Shown piece after piece: positions 22,869 to 34,858 of a stretch of DNA of 64,000 nt (position 1 is the stretch's first letter; each line of letters begins with the position of its first letter). This stretch comes from Cherax quadricarinatus (lineage: Eukaryota; Arthropoda; Malacostraca; Decapoda; Parastacidae). The DNA lies in assembly GCF_038502225.1 (NCBI RefSeq), contig NW_027195227.1:124001-188000 (forward strand), in the 5' to 3' direction. Both the position numbers and the translations under genes were made by a program. The notes beneath the pieces were generated by a model, which was given only the letters and a program-made list of their open reading frames with translations, was not told the origin of the DNA and searched no databases.

Positions 22869-23994
22869 CACTCTTTCTTGAAAATATTTATCAAAAATAT
22901 ACCTCAAACAACAACTGAGAAAAGACTGAAAAAGGACTGATTTACTGAAAATGCCGTTGGGGGGGGGATATAGTCCTATATTGGACGACGTAAGGTTGTT
23001 TGGACACTTGGTGCCGAGAGAACAATGCTAATTCGAATTTAATACGTCACCTGTCCTCTAAAATAATTTATCTTTACTCCTTTACCCCCTTTACTCCCAC
23101 ATAACTCCCAAAGTATTTGGAATATTTCCAAAAATTGCACGTAATAAAATAGAGAATAATTATTCTACAATTTCTGTGAATATTATTCCATTTAATTAAG
23201 TAATAAAGGAAGAATATTTGACATTAGGTGAATAAGTTACAACCGAGATATTGGCCCGGAGCGCCGGCCGCCCCGCCGTCTCGATTTTTTTTTTCCGCTA
23301 AAATCGCGTTTGCTTGGGTGTATTTCTTAGTAAACTGATGTTCTAGTGTTGTTATCCTCTTCAAAACACCGTTTTCTCTTACTCAGAGACCAAAGAATGC
23401 GACATGAGAGATTTCACTCATTTATATCGAAATATTCCCGATGGTCTTTCTCGCCATATTAAGGCCTATTTTATTCAGTCTGGAGTATATAACATATTTC
23501 TATACTATTTATAGTGTTTATTATATCATATTAGATCAATTCCGATAGATAAATAAGCCGTAGAGTTGATATATAAGCTGATATAATCATATAAGCGTAA
23601 TAATGAAGTGATTTCTCCTGGCTCTCTCAGGAGCGGGAATATGGCCGAGGGTTCCCAGATGGTTCCTGGTTCGCTGGCACTCTACGGATAAGCTCCGCCT
23701 ACTCTTATAGGATGCCAAATAGTCAGTTATTATATTAGAAAGAATAATGCAAAGAAAAAGCTATAAAACACAAGGACAAAATTCCAAAAAATACATGGGT
23801 TGAGAGCAGACGCGCTGCCAACATCGCCGTCACCATACCTGATATAAATGACTATAATTTCTTGTAGAAACGTCGTAGAACATTTATTCTGGTACAGTTG
23901 TGTTGCCAAAGAGTTAAGCTATTTTTCTGTATATATAACTCAATTTCCATAATTTTTCGAAATTTTTGTTGAGAGCGCGCGGAAAATTGGATGA
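22869..23994. other. Unassigned AT-rich sequence
   Basis: No repeat or recognisable ORF was found. It contains a G-run of nine near 22960 and a T-run of ten near 23286. The minus-strand coding frame of the next element reads on to 23852, but its similarity to the other family-1 copies ends near 23995. Confidence 0.3.
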
Positions 23995-26065
23995 CGGCCC
24001 CCTTATCATACCTCTGCTTAAAGCTATGTATGGACCCAACCTCCACTACTTCGCTTCCCAAACTATTCCACTTCCTGACTATTCTGTGGCTGAAGAAATA
24101 CTTCCTAACATCCCTGTGACTCATCTGTGTCTTCAACTTCCAACTGTGTCCCCTTGTTACTGTGTCCAATCTCTGGAACATCCTGTCTTTGTCCACCTTG
24201 TCAATTCCTCTCAGTATTTTGTATGTCGTTATCATGTCCCCCCTATCTCTCCAGTCCTCCAGTGTCGTCAGGTTGATTTCCCTTAACCTCTCCTCGTAGG
24301 ACATACCTCTTAGCTCTGGGACTAGTCTTGTTGCAAACCTTTGCACTTTCTCTAGTTTCTTTACGTGCTTGGCTAGGTGTGGGTTCCAAACTGGTGCCGC
24401 ATACTCCAATATGGGCCTAACGTACACGGTGTATAGGGTCCTGAACGATTCCTTATTAAGATGTCAGAATGCTGTTCTGAGGTTTGCTAGGCGCCCATAT
24501 GCTGCAGCAGTTATTTGGTTGATGTGTGCTTCAGGAGATGTGCCTGGTGTTATACTCACCCCAAGATCTTTTTCCTTGAGTGAGGTTTGTAGTCTCTGGC
24601 CCCCTAGACTGTACTCCGTCTGCAGTCTTCTTTGCCCTTCCTCAATCTTCATGACTTTGCACTTAGTGGGATTAAATTCCAGGACCCAATTGCTGGACCA
24701 GGTCAGCAGCCAGTCCAGATCCCTTGTAGTTCTGCCTGGTCTTCGATCGAATGAATTCTTCTCATCAACTTCACGTCATCTGCAAACAGGGACACCTCAG
24801 AGTCTATTCCTTCCGTCATGTAGTTCACAAATGCCAGAAACAGCACTGGTCCTAGGATTGACCCCTGCGGGACCCCGCTGGTCACAGGTACCCACTCTTA
24901 CACCTCGCCACGTACCACGACTCGCTGCTGTCTTCCTGACAAGTATTCCCTGATCCATTGTAGTGCCTTCCTTGTTATCCCTGCTTGGTCCTCCAGTTTT
25001 TGCACTACTCTCTTGTGTGGAACTGTGTCAAACGTCTTCTTGCAGTCCAAGAAAATGCAATCCACCCACCCCTCTCTCTCTCTTGTCTTACTGCTGTCGC
25101 CATGTCATAGAACTCCAGTAGGTTTGTGACACAGGATTTCCCATCCCTGAAACCATGTTTGCTGCTGTTGATGAGATCACTCCTTTCTAGGTGTTCCACC
25201 ACTCTTCTCCTGATAATCTTCTCTATGACTTTGCATACTATACATGTCAGTGACACTGACATGTATAGTATGCTCCTTTTTTAAAGATTGGGACTACATT
25301 TGCTGTCTTCCATGCCACAGGCAATCTCCCTGTTTCGATAGATGTATTGAATATTGTTGTTAGGGATACACAAAGCGCCTCAGCTCCCTCTCTCAGGACC
25401 CATGGAGAGATGTTATCCGGCCCCATTGCCTTTGAGGTATCTAGCTCACTCAGAAGCCTCTTCACTTCTTCCTCGGTTGTGTGTACTGTGTCCAGCACTT
25501 GGTGGTGTGCCCCACCTCTCCGTCTTTCTGAAGTCCTTTCTGTCTCCTCTGTTAACACTTCTTTGAATCTCTTGTTGAGTTCCTCACATACTTCACGGTC
25601 ATTTCTTGTTTTCTCTCCTTCCTTCCTTAGCCTGATTACCTGGTCCTTGACTGTTGTTTTCCTCCTGATGTGGCTGTATAACAGTTTCGGGTCAGATTTG
25701 GCTTTCGCTGCTATGTCGTTTTCATATTGTCGTTGGGCCTCCCTTCTTATATGTGCATATTCGTTTCTGGCTCTATGACTCCTCACCTTATTCTCCTGGA
25801 TCCTTTGCCTTCTATATTTCTTCCATTCCCTAGCACACTTGGTTTTTGCCTCCCTGCACCTTTGGGTGAACCATGGGCTCATCCCGGCTTTTTCATTATT
25901 CCTGTTACTCTTGAGTACAAACATCTCCTCAGCCTCCTTGCACATTGTCGTTACATATTCCATCAGCTCATTAACTGGCTTCCCTGCCAGTTCTCTGTCC
26001 CACTGAACCCCGTTCAGGAAGTTCCTCATTCCCATGTAGTCCCCTTTCTTGTCGTTTGGCGTCAT
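23995..26065 (-). pseudogene. Reverse transcriptase of LINE family 1 (frameshifted)
   Basis: The linker and RT fingers lie at 26065-25247. The next block (25262-25005) overlaps it in another frame, and the active-site block (24885-24703) in another. The C-terminal block spans 24427 to about 23995. Recognisable motifs are FKKG, HGFRDGKS, GVPQGSILGPVLF and FADD. No single frame spans the domain. Sequence similarity to the plus-strand fragments at 34859-39070 identifies them as one family. Confidence 0.88.
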
Positions 26066-26512
26066 TCATCCTGGCCTTCCTGCTTCCCCCTCCACTTGTA
26101 GCTCTACTGTGTACTCGAAGCTTAAAACCACATGATCGCTGGCCCCAAGGGGTCTTTCATATTTGATGTTCTCAATATCTGCACTACTCAAGGTGAATAC
26201 TAAGTCCAGTCTTGCTGGTTCATCCTCTCCTCTGTCTCTTGTAGTGTCCCTTACGTGTTGGTACATGAAGTTTTCCAGTCCCACCTCCATCATCTTAGCC
26301 CTCCATGTATCTTGGCCCCCATGTGGCTCCAAGTTCTCCCAATCAATCTCCTTGTGGTTAAAGCTACCCATGATCAGGAGCTTTGCCCTGCATGCATGAG
26401 CTCTTCTGGCCACTGCAGCCAGTGTGTCAACCATCGCTCTATTGCTCTCGTTATACTCTTGCCTTGGCCTCCTGCTGTTCTGTGGTGGGTTATACGTCAC
26501 TGCAATTGCCAC
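26066..26512 (-). pseudogene. EEP endonuclease fragment of LINE family 1
   Basis: About 148 codons contain [10 protein letters not shown], the block [14 protein letters not shown] and the C-terminal histidine motif GASDHVVLSF. In active apurinic-type endonucleases the second block reads GDFN, so the catalytic-site aspartate appears replaced by serine. The frame joins the RT-side block through a stop or shift near 26066. In an active element this domain nicks chromosomal DNA to prime reverse transcription. Confidence 0.85.
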
Positions 26513-26800
26513 CTTGGGACCTCCAGAGTGAAACGTTCCCGCTATGTAATCACTTATTTCTCCGCTGTCTCCTCTCTCCAGCTCATCAAAATTCTATCGG
26601 TTTTTGATCAGCGGTGCCACTCCTCCACCCCCCTGTTCTCTCTGTCTTTCCTCAGGATCTGGTATCCCGTTGGAAAGATGGCATCTGTTATCATACCTGT
26701 AAGCTTGATTTCAGTGAGAGCTATGATATCCGGTGATGCCTCTTTGACTCTTTTATGCCACTCCTCCCACTTATTTGTTATGTGTGTGTATGTGTATGCT

Positions 26801-27326
<526 letters not shown>

Positions 27327-27410
<84 letters not shown>
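27327..27410. repeat. (TA)n microsatellite
   Basis: Pure TA run between the two TIR elements. Confidence 0.97.
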
Positions 27411-27931
<521 letters not shown>

Positions 27932-27966
27932 TATACCTGGAGTTTACCTGGAGAGAGTTTCGGGGG

Positions 27967-28614
27967 TCAACGCCCCCGCGGCCCGGTCTGTGACCAGGCC
28001 TCCTGGTGGATCAGCGCCTGATCAACCAGGCTGTTGCTGCTGGCTGCACGCAAACCAACGTACGAGCCACAGCCCGGCTGATCAGGAACTGACTTTAGGT
28101 GCTTGTCCAGTGCCAGCTTGAAGACTGTCAGGGGTCTGTTGGTAATCCCCCTTATGTGTGCTGGGAGGCAGTTGAACAGTCTCGGGCCCCTGACACTTAT
28201 TGTATGGTCTCTTAACGTGCTTTCGTAGTGAGTGATTTTCGTGTGCAAGTTCGGTACTAGTCCCTCTAGGATTTTCCAGGTGTATATAATCATGTATCTC
28301 TCCCTTCTGCGTTCCAGGGAATACAGGTTTAGAAACCTCAAGCGCTCCCAGTAGTTGAGGTGTTTTATCTCCGTTATGCGCGCCGTGAAAGTTCTCTGTA
28401 CATTTTCTAGGTCGGCAATTTCACCTGCCTTGAAAGGTGCTGTTAGAGTGCAGCAATACTCCAGCCTAGATAGAACAAGTGACCTGAAGAGTGTCATCAT
28501 GGGCTTGGCCTCCCTAGTTTTGAAGGTTCTCATTATCCATCCTGTCATTTTTCTAGCAGATGCGATTGATACAATGTTATGGTCCTTGAAGGTGAGATCC
28601 TCCGACATAATCAC
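27967..28614 (-). pseudogene. C-terminal domain of family-2 LINE ORF2
   Basis: This block of about 215 codons begins near IMSEDLTFKDHN and carries VLSRLEYCCTLTAPF, EKRERYMIIYTW-like and LFNCLPAHIRGITN motifs. These belong to the region after RT in CR1/Jockey-type elements. It is in a different frame from the RT block because of the one-base loss near 28670. It ends at the family's normal stop, TGA in 'gcgttgaccccc'. Confidence 0.85.
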
Positions 28615-28667
28615 ACCCAGGTCTTTGACGTTGGTGTTTCGCTCTATTTTGTGGCCAGAATTTGTTT

Positions 28668-29995
28668 TTACTCTGATGAAGATTTAATTTCCTCATGTTT
28701 ACCATATCTGAGTAATTGAAATTTCTCATCGTTGAACTTCATATTGTTTTCTGCAGCCCACTGAAAGATTTGGTTGATGTCCGCCTGGAGCCTTGCAGTG
28801 TCTGCAATGGAAGACACTGTCATGCAGATTCGGGTGTCATCTGCAAAGGAAGACACGGTGCTGTGGCTGACATCCTTGTCTATGTCGGATATGAGGATGA
28901 GGAACAAGATGGGAGCTAGTACTGTGCCTTGTGGAACAGAGCTTTTCACCGTAGCTGCCTCGGACTTTACTCTGTTGACGACTACTCTCTGTGTTCTGTT
29001 AGTGAGGAAATTATAGATCCATCGACCGACTTTTCCTGTTATTCCTTTAGCGCGCATTTTGTGCGCTATTACGCCATGGTCACACTTGTCGAAGGCTTTT
29101 GCAAAGTCTGTATATATTACATCTGCATTCTTTTTGTCTTCTAGTGCATTTAGGACCTTGTCGTAGTGATCCAGTAGTTGAGACAGACAGGAGCGACCTG
29201 TTCTAAACCCATGTTGCCCTGGGTTGTGTAACTGATGGGTTTCTAGATGGGTGGTGATCTTGCTTCTTAGGACCCTTTCAAAGATTTTTATGATATGGGA
29301 TGTTAGTGCTATTGGTCTGTAGTTCTTTGCTGTTGCTTTACTGCCCCCTTTGTGGAGTGGGGCTATGTCTGTTGTTTTTAGTAACTGAGGGACGACCCCC
29401 GTGTCCATACTCCCTCTCCATAGGATGGAAAAGGCTCGTGATAGGGGCTTCTTGAAGTTCTTGATGAACACAGAGTTCCATGAGTCTGGCCCTGGGGCAG
29501 AGTGCATGGGCATGTCATTTATCGCCTGTTCGAAGTCATTTGGCGTCAGGATAACATCGGATAGGCTTGTGTTAATCAAATTTTGTGGCTCTCTCATAAA
29601 AAATTCATTTTGATCTTCGACTCTCAGTCTGTTTAGCGGCTTGCTAAAAACTGAGTCATATTGGGACTTGAGTAGCTCACTCATTTCCTTGCTGTCATCT
29701 GTGTAGGACCCATCTTGTTTAAGTAGGGGCCCAATACTGGACGTTGTTCTCGATTTTGTTTTGGCATAGGAGAAGAAATACTTTGGGTTTCTTTCGATTT
29801 CATTTATGGCTTTTAGTTCTTCCCGCGATTCCTGACTCCTAAAGGATTCTTTTAGCTTAAGTTCGATGCTTGCTATTTCTCTGACCAGTGTCTCCCTGCG
29901 CATTTCAGATATATTGACCTCTTTTAGCCGCTCTGTTATTCTTTTCCGTCGCCTGTAAAGGGAGCGCCTGCTTAGAGGAATAAGCCTTGTGCTAT
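28668..29995 (-). pseudogene. Reverse transcriptase, LINE family 2 (intact RT core, frameshift after it)
   Basis: One open frame of more than 430 codons covers the whole RT: APGPDSWNSVFIKN, IAPLHKGGSKATAKNYRPIA, GQHGFRTGRSCLSQLLDHYD, the palm DVIYTDFAKAFDKCDH, SSVPQGTVLAPILFL and the active site SSFADDTRICM. The frame ends at 28668 because one base is missing relative to the plus copy ('gagtaaaaac' for 'gagtacaaaac'). Downstream sequence continues in another frame to 27967. The upstream 'THTHTHTH' residues come from the microsatellite and are not part of the protein. Confidence 0.9.
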
Positions 29996-30014
29996 TTCTA
30001 TGTGTGTGTGTGTG

Positions 30015-30100
30015 TGTGTGTGTACTCACCTAGTTCTCACCTAGTTGAGGTTGCAGGGGTCGAGTCCAAGCTCCTGGCCCCGCCTCTTCAATGGTGTGTG
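30015..30100 (-). mobile_element. Solo 3' end of LINE family 1
   Basis: 'tgtactcacctagttctcac' and 'ttgcaggggtcgagtccaag', then 'ctcctggccccgcctcttca', are the family-1 3' end in reverse. A second partial 'tactcacctaattgtgg' follows at 30108-30126. Both are flanked by TG runs. Confidence 0.75.
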
Positions 30101-30126
30101 TGTATGTGTGTACTCACCTAATTGTG

Positions 30127-30662
30127 GTGTGCATGTGTGTGTGTATGTGTATGTAAGTGTATATATATGGAGGGGTTTGTGTGTCAGCACGAGGGTGGTT
30201 CCTGTTTATGTATGCCACTAACAATTAGTAGGTTGTGTGTGAGTTTGTGCATACAAGCAAGTGTGTGCATGTGTGTGTGTGTGTTTAAGAGTCACTTCAT
30301 ATGTACACGCTGTCTTTGTGTGCTTAAATTGCTCTCTACGTTCTAGAAACCTCTATCCTGCTCCTACAATTATTTGTCAGCTATGTTACTGTATGGTTGT
30401 TTACTGTCAATTTTACCTGATCTAAGCGCCTGCATGCACACTCAAAAAAAAGAGAGTTGTCGTCTGGGATCCTGGATCTGTTGCGGCTGCATGATGATTC
30501 TCATTGTGACGGCACTCCTAATGCCCTGGGTCCCTTTCAGTTTTTTCTTCTCTATAATACTTCTATTCACATTAACCATGCTTCAAATACCACTCTAGGT
30601 TAGCACTATGCTGTTAGGTGAACAATTTAAACCATGTAATAAATGGTTTAAAACCGACAAAT
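30127..30662. other. Unassigned sequence with TG-rich patches
   Basis: Several interrupted TG/TGTA stretches (30130-30290) and otherwise unique sequence. No ORF is supported. Confidence 0.3.
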
Positions 30663-31292
30663 TGAAGAGTGAGACACTTATGCAACATATGGGAATCTTT
30701 ATTGAGGAAACGTTTCGCTGCACAGTGGCTTCATCAGTCAAGTACAAAGCAGAAAGGTGTAAGGAGAGGAAAAGTTTGAGTTAATCAGTCCCTCAGTTTG
30801 GAGTCGATGTGTTCAGTCCATCAATCTTGTAGAATATACAGCATAGGGCCGTAGACGTGGCTTATATACTGTAGTCAGGTGAAGTGAAGCAGGAGGAGGC
30901 GGGGTCATAGTGATACCATCCACTAGTCGAAGTAGGTCGTCGTCCAAAGGTTTGACAAGTGGTGAAGAGCATCATGGGATCTTGATACAAAGAATTCTTC
31001 ACCACTTGTACAACCTTTGGACGAAGACCTACTTACATTAGTGGATGGTATCACTATGACCCCGCCTCCTCCTGCTTCGCCTCACCTGACTACAGTGTAT
31101 AAGCCACGTCTACGGCCCTATGCTGTACATTCTACAAGATTGATGGACTGAACACATCGACGCCAGGCTGAGGGACTGATTTCTTCAAACTTCTCATCTC
31201 CTTACACCTTTCTGCAATGCACTTGACTGATGTGCAGCGAAACGTTTCCTCAATAAAGATTCCCATATGTTGCATAAGTGTCTCAATCTTCA
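30663..31292. mobile_element. Fold-back element of the GAAACGTTTCGCC family (~630 bp)
   Basis: The left arm starts 'gagacacttatgcaacatat' and contains 'ggaaacgtttcgctgcacag'. The right arm ends 'gcagcgaaacgtttcctcaa', then 'cccatatgttgcataagtgt'. Arms of about 300 bp pair with scattered differences, including 'ccccgcctcctcctgcttc'. The short loop lies near 30975-31000. There is no ORF. It sits just downstream of the receptor-like gene on that gene's strand, possibly inside its next intron. Confidence 0.85.
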
Positions 31293-31300
31293 ATTTAACC

Positions 31301-31410
<110 letters not shown>

Positions 31411-31429
31411 ATGTGTGTATTTTACTAAC

Positions 31430-32448
31430 CTTGCTTGTGACAGTGTCTGCGATGTGTCCCATAAGCACTATCACTGCTAGGGAGAAGCACTGTATCACTA
31501 CAGCCGGGATGGCCGTAACTGCGCCGCCAATCCTTATTTGTAAGATTACGGTGAAGACTGTGCCAATAAATATGTAAAAGGAATGCACTGTGAAACAAAA
31601 TACTGGAATGGATATGATATCCTCCATCTCCTTGTACAGTTTTCGTAACATGCAATACTCCTTGTGGAGCTGTGATAAGCACATCACATCTCTTGTGTGT
31701 ATGGCCAGACTCAGTGCTTCATTTCTGTTTGTTAAAGACTCACTGATAATTTGTCCAAGAACTATGTAATAAAATGATGGAATTGCTATTATAATATTTA
31801 ACCAAATCATGGATAGAATGAACATGGCAATTAGCCAGCAGGGTGTGTTATCACATAAGTATTCCACATACCAAAGAGAATATACTGGAGTACCGATCAC
31901 AATTGGCAAAAAGGCGAAAAGTAAATACTGGCATACTTTAAACCCTTTGACTTGAAGCTTTTTGAAGAAATCAAGGTGAGGAGGCACTCTTTTAACTTTC
32001 ATCCAGAAGGAGATGATGATGCTTATGGTTCCAGCAGACAAGCATACAGTGTACAGCATCTCACTGATCTGCCATGTTGGGGTTTCCTGAGCATACTTAC
32101 TGCTCTCTAGGTAAAATACTGAAAGAAATTTGCAGAATGAGAAAAATCTTTGATCACATAAGAGTATCCAAAGATATATTTATACATTTTAGCAAAATTA
32201 TCACTTGAAACAAGGATTTTACTTAGTAAAGATTCATCATGCATTTCAAGCCAAACTGAAGTAGTGTATTACTTACAAAAAATAACAAGAATATAGACGC
32301 CCTCTAGGATGATGGTAGTAACTAGAGAAACAGCAGATATTAAGATGCAAGGAGATGATCTTGGGTCATTGATGCCACAAAGGAGTAGTCCTAGTGCGAC
32401 ATTAAACACCTCTAGAACCTTCACGAACATCTCACTGTTTCTGCTCAT
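31430..32448 (-). CDS. Gustatory-receptor-like (7tm_7) chemoreceptor, two exons, 3' (and perhaps 5') incomplete
   Basis: Exon 1 is 32448-32277 and exon 2 is 32118-31430. The 158-bp intron has donor GTAAGT and acceptor ctttcAG, and joining at phase 1 keeps the frame open. The product so far is 287 residues, against roughly 350-450 for the family. Six hydrophobic segments are visible, near residues 34-60, 75-95, 118-138, 150-176, 220-245 and 256-280. A charged loop lies before the fifth (HKEYCMLRKLYKEMEDI). Exon 2 ends DTVTSK followed by donor GTTAGT at phase 0. Arthropod gustatory receptors have phase-0 introns just before the exon for TM7, so TM7 is presumably in a downstream exon that I could not find. 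The ATG at 32448 is tentative: the frame is open upstream to a TAA, with a possible acceptor 'ttttctag' there. The gene would encode a membrane ligand-gated channel. The family call is by topology and pattern only. Confidence 0.58.
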
Positions 32449-32541
32449 GGATCCCTTGGTAAATGCTCTAGCGAAGTTTTTTCTAGAAAATTATCAATTC
32501 TCTTCATTAATCTGTCAGTAGATGATCGTCTGAGGAATAAT

Positions 32542-32897
32542 ATGTCTGTCACACAAACCATACCCCCGGCCGGGATTGAACCCGCGGTCATAGAGTCTCA
32601 AAACTCCAGCCCGTCGCGTTAGCCACTAGACCAGCTAGCCACAATAAGATTCATCCAACTAGGTATATTTCTACACCATAGGAAGGTTAGCATTTGTGAT
32701 CACAGTGGTGCCTGTGCTAACCTTCCTATGGTGTAGAAATATACCTAGTTGGATGAATCTTATTGTGGCTAGCTGGTCTAGTGGCTAACGTGACGGGCTG
32801 GAGTTTTGAGACTCTATGACCGCGGGTTCAATCCCGGCCGGGGGTATGGTTTGTTTGCAATCGTGTCATTACGATTACTTGAGTCATGTCTGTCACA
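32542..32897. mobile_element. Palindromic tRNA-derived SINE pair with 12-bp target-site duplication
   Basis: Arms 32553-32691 and 32716-32854 are near-perfect inverted copies of 139 bp around a 24-bp centre. Each holds 'agctggtctagtggctaac' (A box) and 'gggttcaatcccgg' (B box), a good polymerase III promoter pair. The right copy continues into the SINE 3' part 'gcaatcgtgtcattacgatt'. The 12-mer 'atgtctgtcaca' occurs at 32542-32553 and again at 32886-32897, bracketing the unit. The arms also share 'gctaaccttcctatgg' and 'tacctagttggatgaatctt', which lie 5' of the tRNA-like part. Confidence 0.82.
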
Positions 32898-33109
32898 TAC
32901 TAAGTTTCAGAAAGTGCCAATTATTGTTTAGGTTATAAATTATATAAGAAAATAGGTAACGTTGGGGCAGTTTGCTAGTGCAGATGTAATTTGCTTGACT
33001 TGGAAGTAGCGGTTAGGTTTGAAGTGATATAATATTGTAGTAGTATAACGTAGGATATACTGTCAGCCAGGTGGTTGTGTGCTAGTACACTCAACTTCTA
33101 CATAATAAT

Positions 33110-33690
33110 CATTACTACTACTACTGCTACTATACTACTACTGCTACTATACTACTACTGCTACTATACTACTACTGCTACTATACTACTACTGCTACTA
33201 TACTACTACTGTTACTATACTACTACTGTTACTATACTACTACTGCTACTATACTACTACTGCTACTATACTACTACTGTTACTATACTACTACTGTTAC
33301 TATACTACTACTGTTACTATACTACTACTGCTACTATACTACTACTGTTACTATACTACTACTGCTACTATACTACTACTGTTACTATACTACTACTGTT
33401 ACTATACTACTACTGTTACTATACTACTACTGCTACTATACTACTACTGTTACTATACTACTACTGTTACTATACTACTACTGCTACTATACTATTACTA
33501 TACTACTACTGTGCTACTATACTACTACTGCTACTATACTACTACTGCTACTATACTACTACTGCTACTATACTACTACTGCTACTATACTACTACTGCT
33601 ACTATACTAGTACTGCTACTATACTACTACTGCTACTATACTAGTACTGCTACTATACTAGTACTGCTACTATACTACTACTTCATCGCA
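33110..33690 (+). repeat. 17-bp tandem repeat (ctgctactatactacta), about 34 copies
   Basis: The unit alternates between 'ctgctactatactacta' and 'ctgttactatactacta', and a few late units have 'ctagta'. Because 17 is not a multiple of three, all three plus frames cycle and remain open, giving a spurious Leu/Tyr/Thr ORF. Confidence 0.95.
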
Positions 33691-34396
33691 TGAAACCTGA
33701 CCACTACTTTCATGGCCAGAAAATTATAGGTGCACTAACAAGCGCCGCCCATGCACAGTTTACAACTTATCAGTATTAAACATCTTTCATCTAATTATAA
33801 ATGAGAAACCAAACACTATTACGCAATAATAAATCAATGAATGAACAGAGGAAATATACATGGATTGTTCTGAGGTATACATACAGCTAAAAGCCATATT
33901 AAGTTTGTGTAAAGCTGTCAATAAAGAAAAGACTTCGTAAATCTGAGGAAGAAGACATTAAGATCATTGTAAATGATATTCATCACGAAAATAAGATCAA
34001 ATGCAGAATACACAGGCAGTCACATTCCACCTCACCAGCCCATTTGAACAGAACAAAGCAATGTTTATGTTAGATAAGCCCATTACCTACATTATCGTGA
34101 TTTAAATAAAAAATATAATAAATCTTGCCGTCTTTTTTGGCCCTGTGGCTACTCTCACTAGAACGTTATCTCTCCATTACTCGTCTTCACCTTCGATCTG
34201 ACCTCAGGGAACCATTGTGCCTGATGAGGTACTGATGAGTTTTTTCCCTGAATACTTGAAGCTCTGTCTTGGGTGAAGCTTGTTAATGGTGTCAATATTT
34301 CCACCGGTAGTTTTATGCCATTATTTACATACCAGAGCACCAGTTGTCACCACCATATAGTCAGAATTAAGGAAAATTTATAATGTCCCTAGTAAT
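33691..34396. other. Unassigned unique sequence
   Basis: No repeat and no recognisable ORF. The adjoining protease remnant may extend upstream, but no motif was seen here. Confidence 0.3.
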
Positions 34397-34818
34397 ATGA
34401 ACCAGAAAGAATTAGAGAAAGACATGGCCCCATACTATAGTAATTGTCAAATATCCCTACAGGAAAATTCAAAGAAAACTGAAGTCAAAACCTTTAGGGA
34501 TACTGGAACATATTGCTCACTTACTAGAGAAGGAGTATTTCCCCTTTCTGAACGATCTTCGTTGCAATCCTCCGTTCTTTTAGAAGCTTATGGAGGGGCA
34601 GTATTTTCTATCCTTTTACATAAAATATATGTGCAGAGTAAATATTACACTGGATATTTGACTGTAGGTGTTTCTGTCGGATTTCCTATGAAAGATGTTG
34701 TGTTATTCCTGGATAATAACATTAATTGTACTATGTGTCCAGAACTTATAAGGACTAATTCTTCTAAGATGTTGGTCATAATTCGAGCAAAATCCCAAGG
34801 GATATCTTATGAGAATGC

Positions 34819-34820
<2 letters not shown>
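34397..34820 (+). pseudogene. Retroviral-type aspartic protease remnant of an LTR retrotransposon
   Basis: The frame carries VKTFRDTGTYCSLTREGVF, where DTG is the catalytic triplet of retropepsins. About 70 residues later comes GFPMKDVVLFLDNNIN, in the place of the flap-distal 'LLLGND' strand of gypsy-type proteases. The intervening strands (VLLEAYGGAVFSILLHKIYVQS) fit the fold. The frame runs into a (CA)n microsatellite at 34821, so the His/Thr tail is not protein. No RT follows; family-1 LINE sequence does. It is an isolated fragment. The assignment is by motif order only. Confidence 0.65.

Positions 34821-34855
<35 letters not shown>
34821..34855. repeat. (CA)n microsatellite
   Basis: About 17 CA units separate the protease remnant from the 5'-truncated LINE fragment that starts at 34859. 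Confidence 0.95.
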
Positions 34856-34857
<2 letters not shown>

Positions 34858-34858
34858 A

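Larger units (their letters stand above)
23995..26790 (-). mobile_element. LINE family 1 (EEP endonuclease + RT), long but broken copy
   Basis: Read from 26790 downward. The apurinic-endonuclease-like (EEP) domain is seen in '[10 protein letters not shown]'-type sequence near 26670 and, at 26512-26066, as [13 protein letters not shown] (normally GDFN) and LGASDHVVLSF. The RT follows with AMGPDNISPWVL and ANVVPIFKKG (about 25300-25440), KHGFRDGKSCVTNLLEF (about 25140), TSGVPQGSILGPVLF (about 24850-24885) and the active site SLFADDVKLM (about 24790). A C-terminal domain carries VRPILEYAAPVWNP and HRDVRKYFFSHR. Several frameshifts separate the blocks. Motifs suggest the Jockey/CR1 group, which is an inference. 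The 5' end adjoins TG/TA microsatellite sequence and the 3' end lacks the family tail. Confidence 0.9.
27935..29995 (-). mobile_element. LINE family 2, 5'-truncated copy
   Basis: This is a reverse-complement copy of the element at 61955-64000, with very high identity. The 5' end starts in the linker before RT at a (TG)n run (30000-30022). The 3' end is complete: 'gggcgttgacccccgaaact' then 'ctctccaggtaaactccagg' next to a (TA)n run. Relative to the plus copy it lacks the linker segment KRRSRCKIERDR. It also lacks 57 bp in the C-terminal domain (near 28218), with 'agca' microhomology at the junction. Confidence 0.92.

Noticed and set aside
32760..32850. A functional tRNA gene in the SINE arms
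   Set aside because: A and B boxes are present, but the acceptor stem does not close and the sequence continues into a SINE body. The same sequence recurs at 6.2-6.5 kb.
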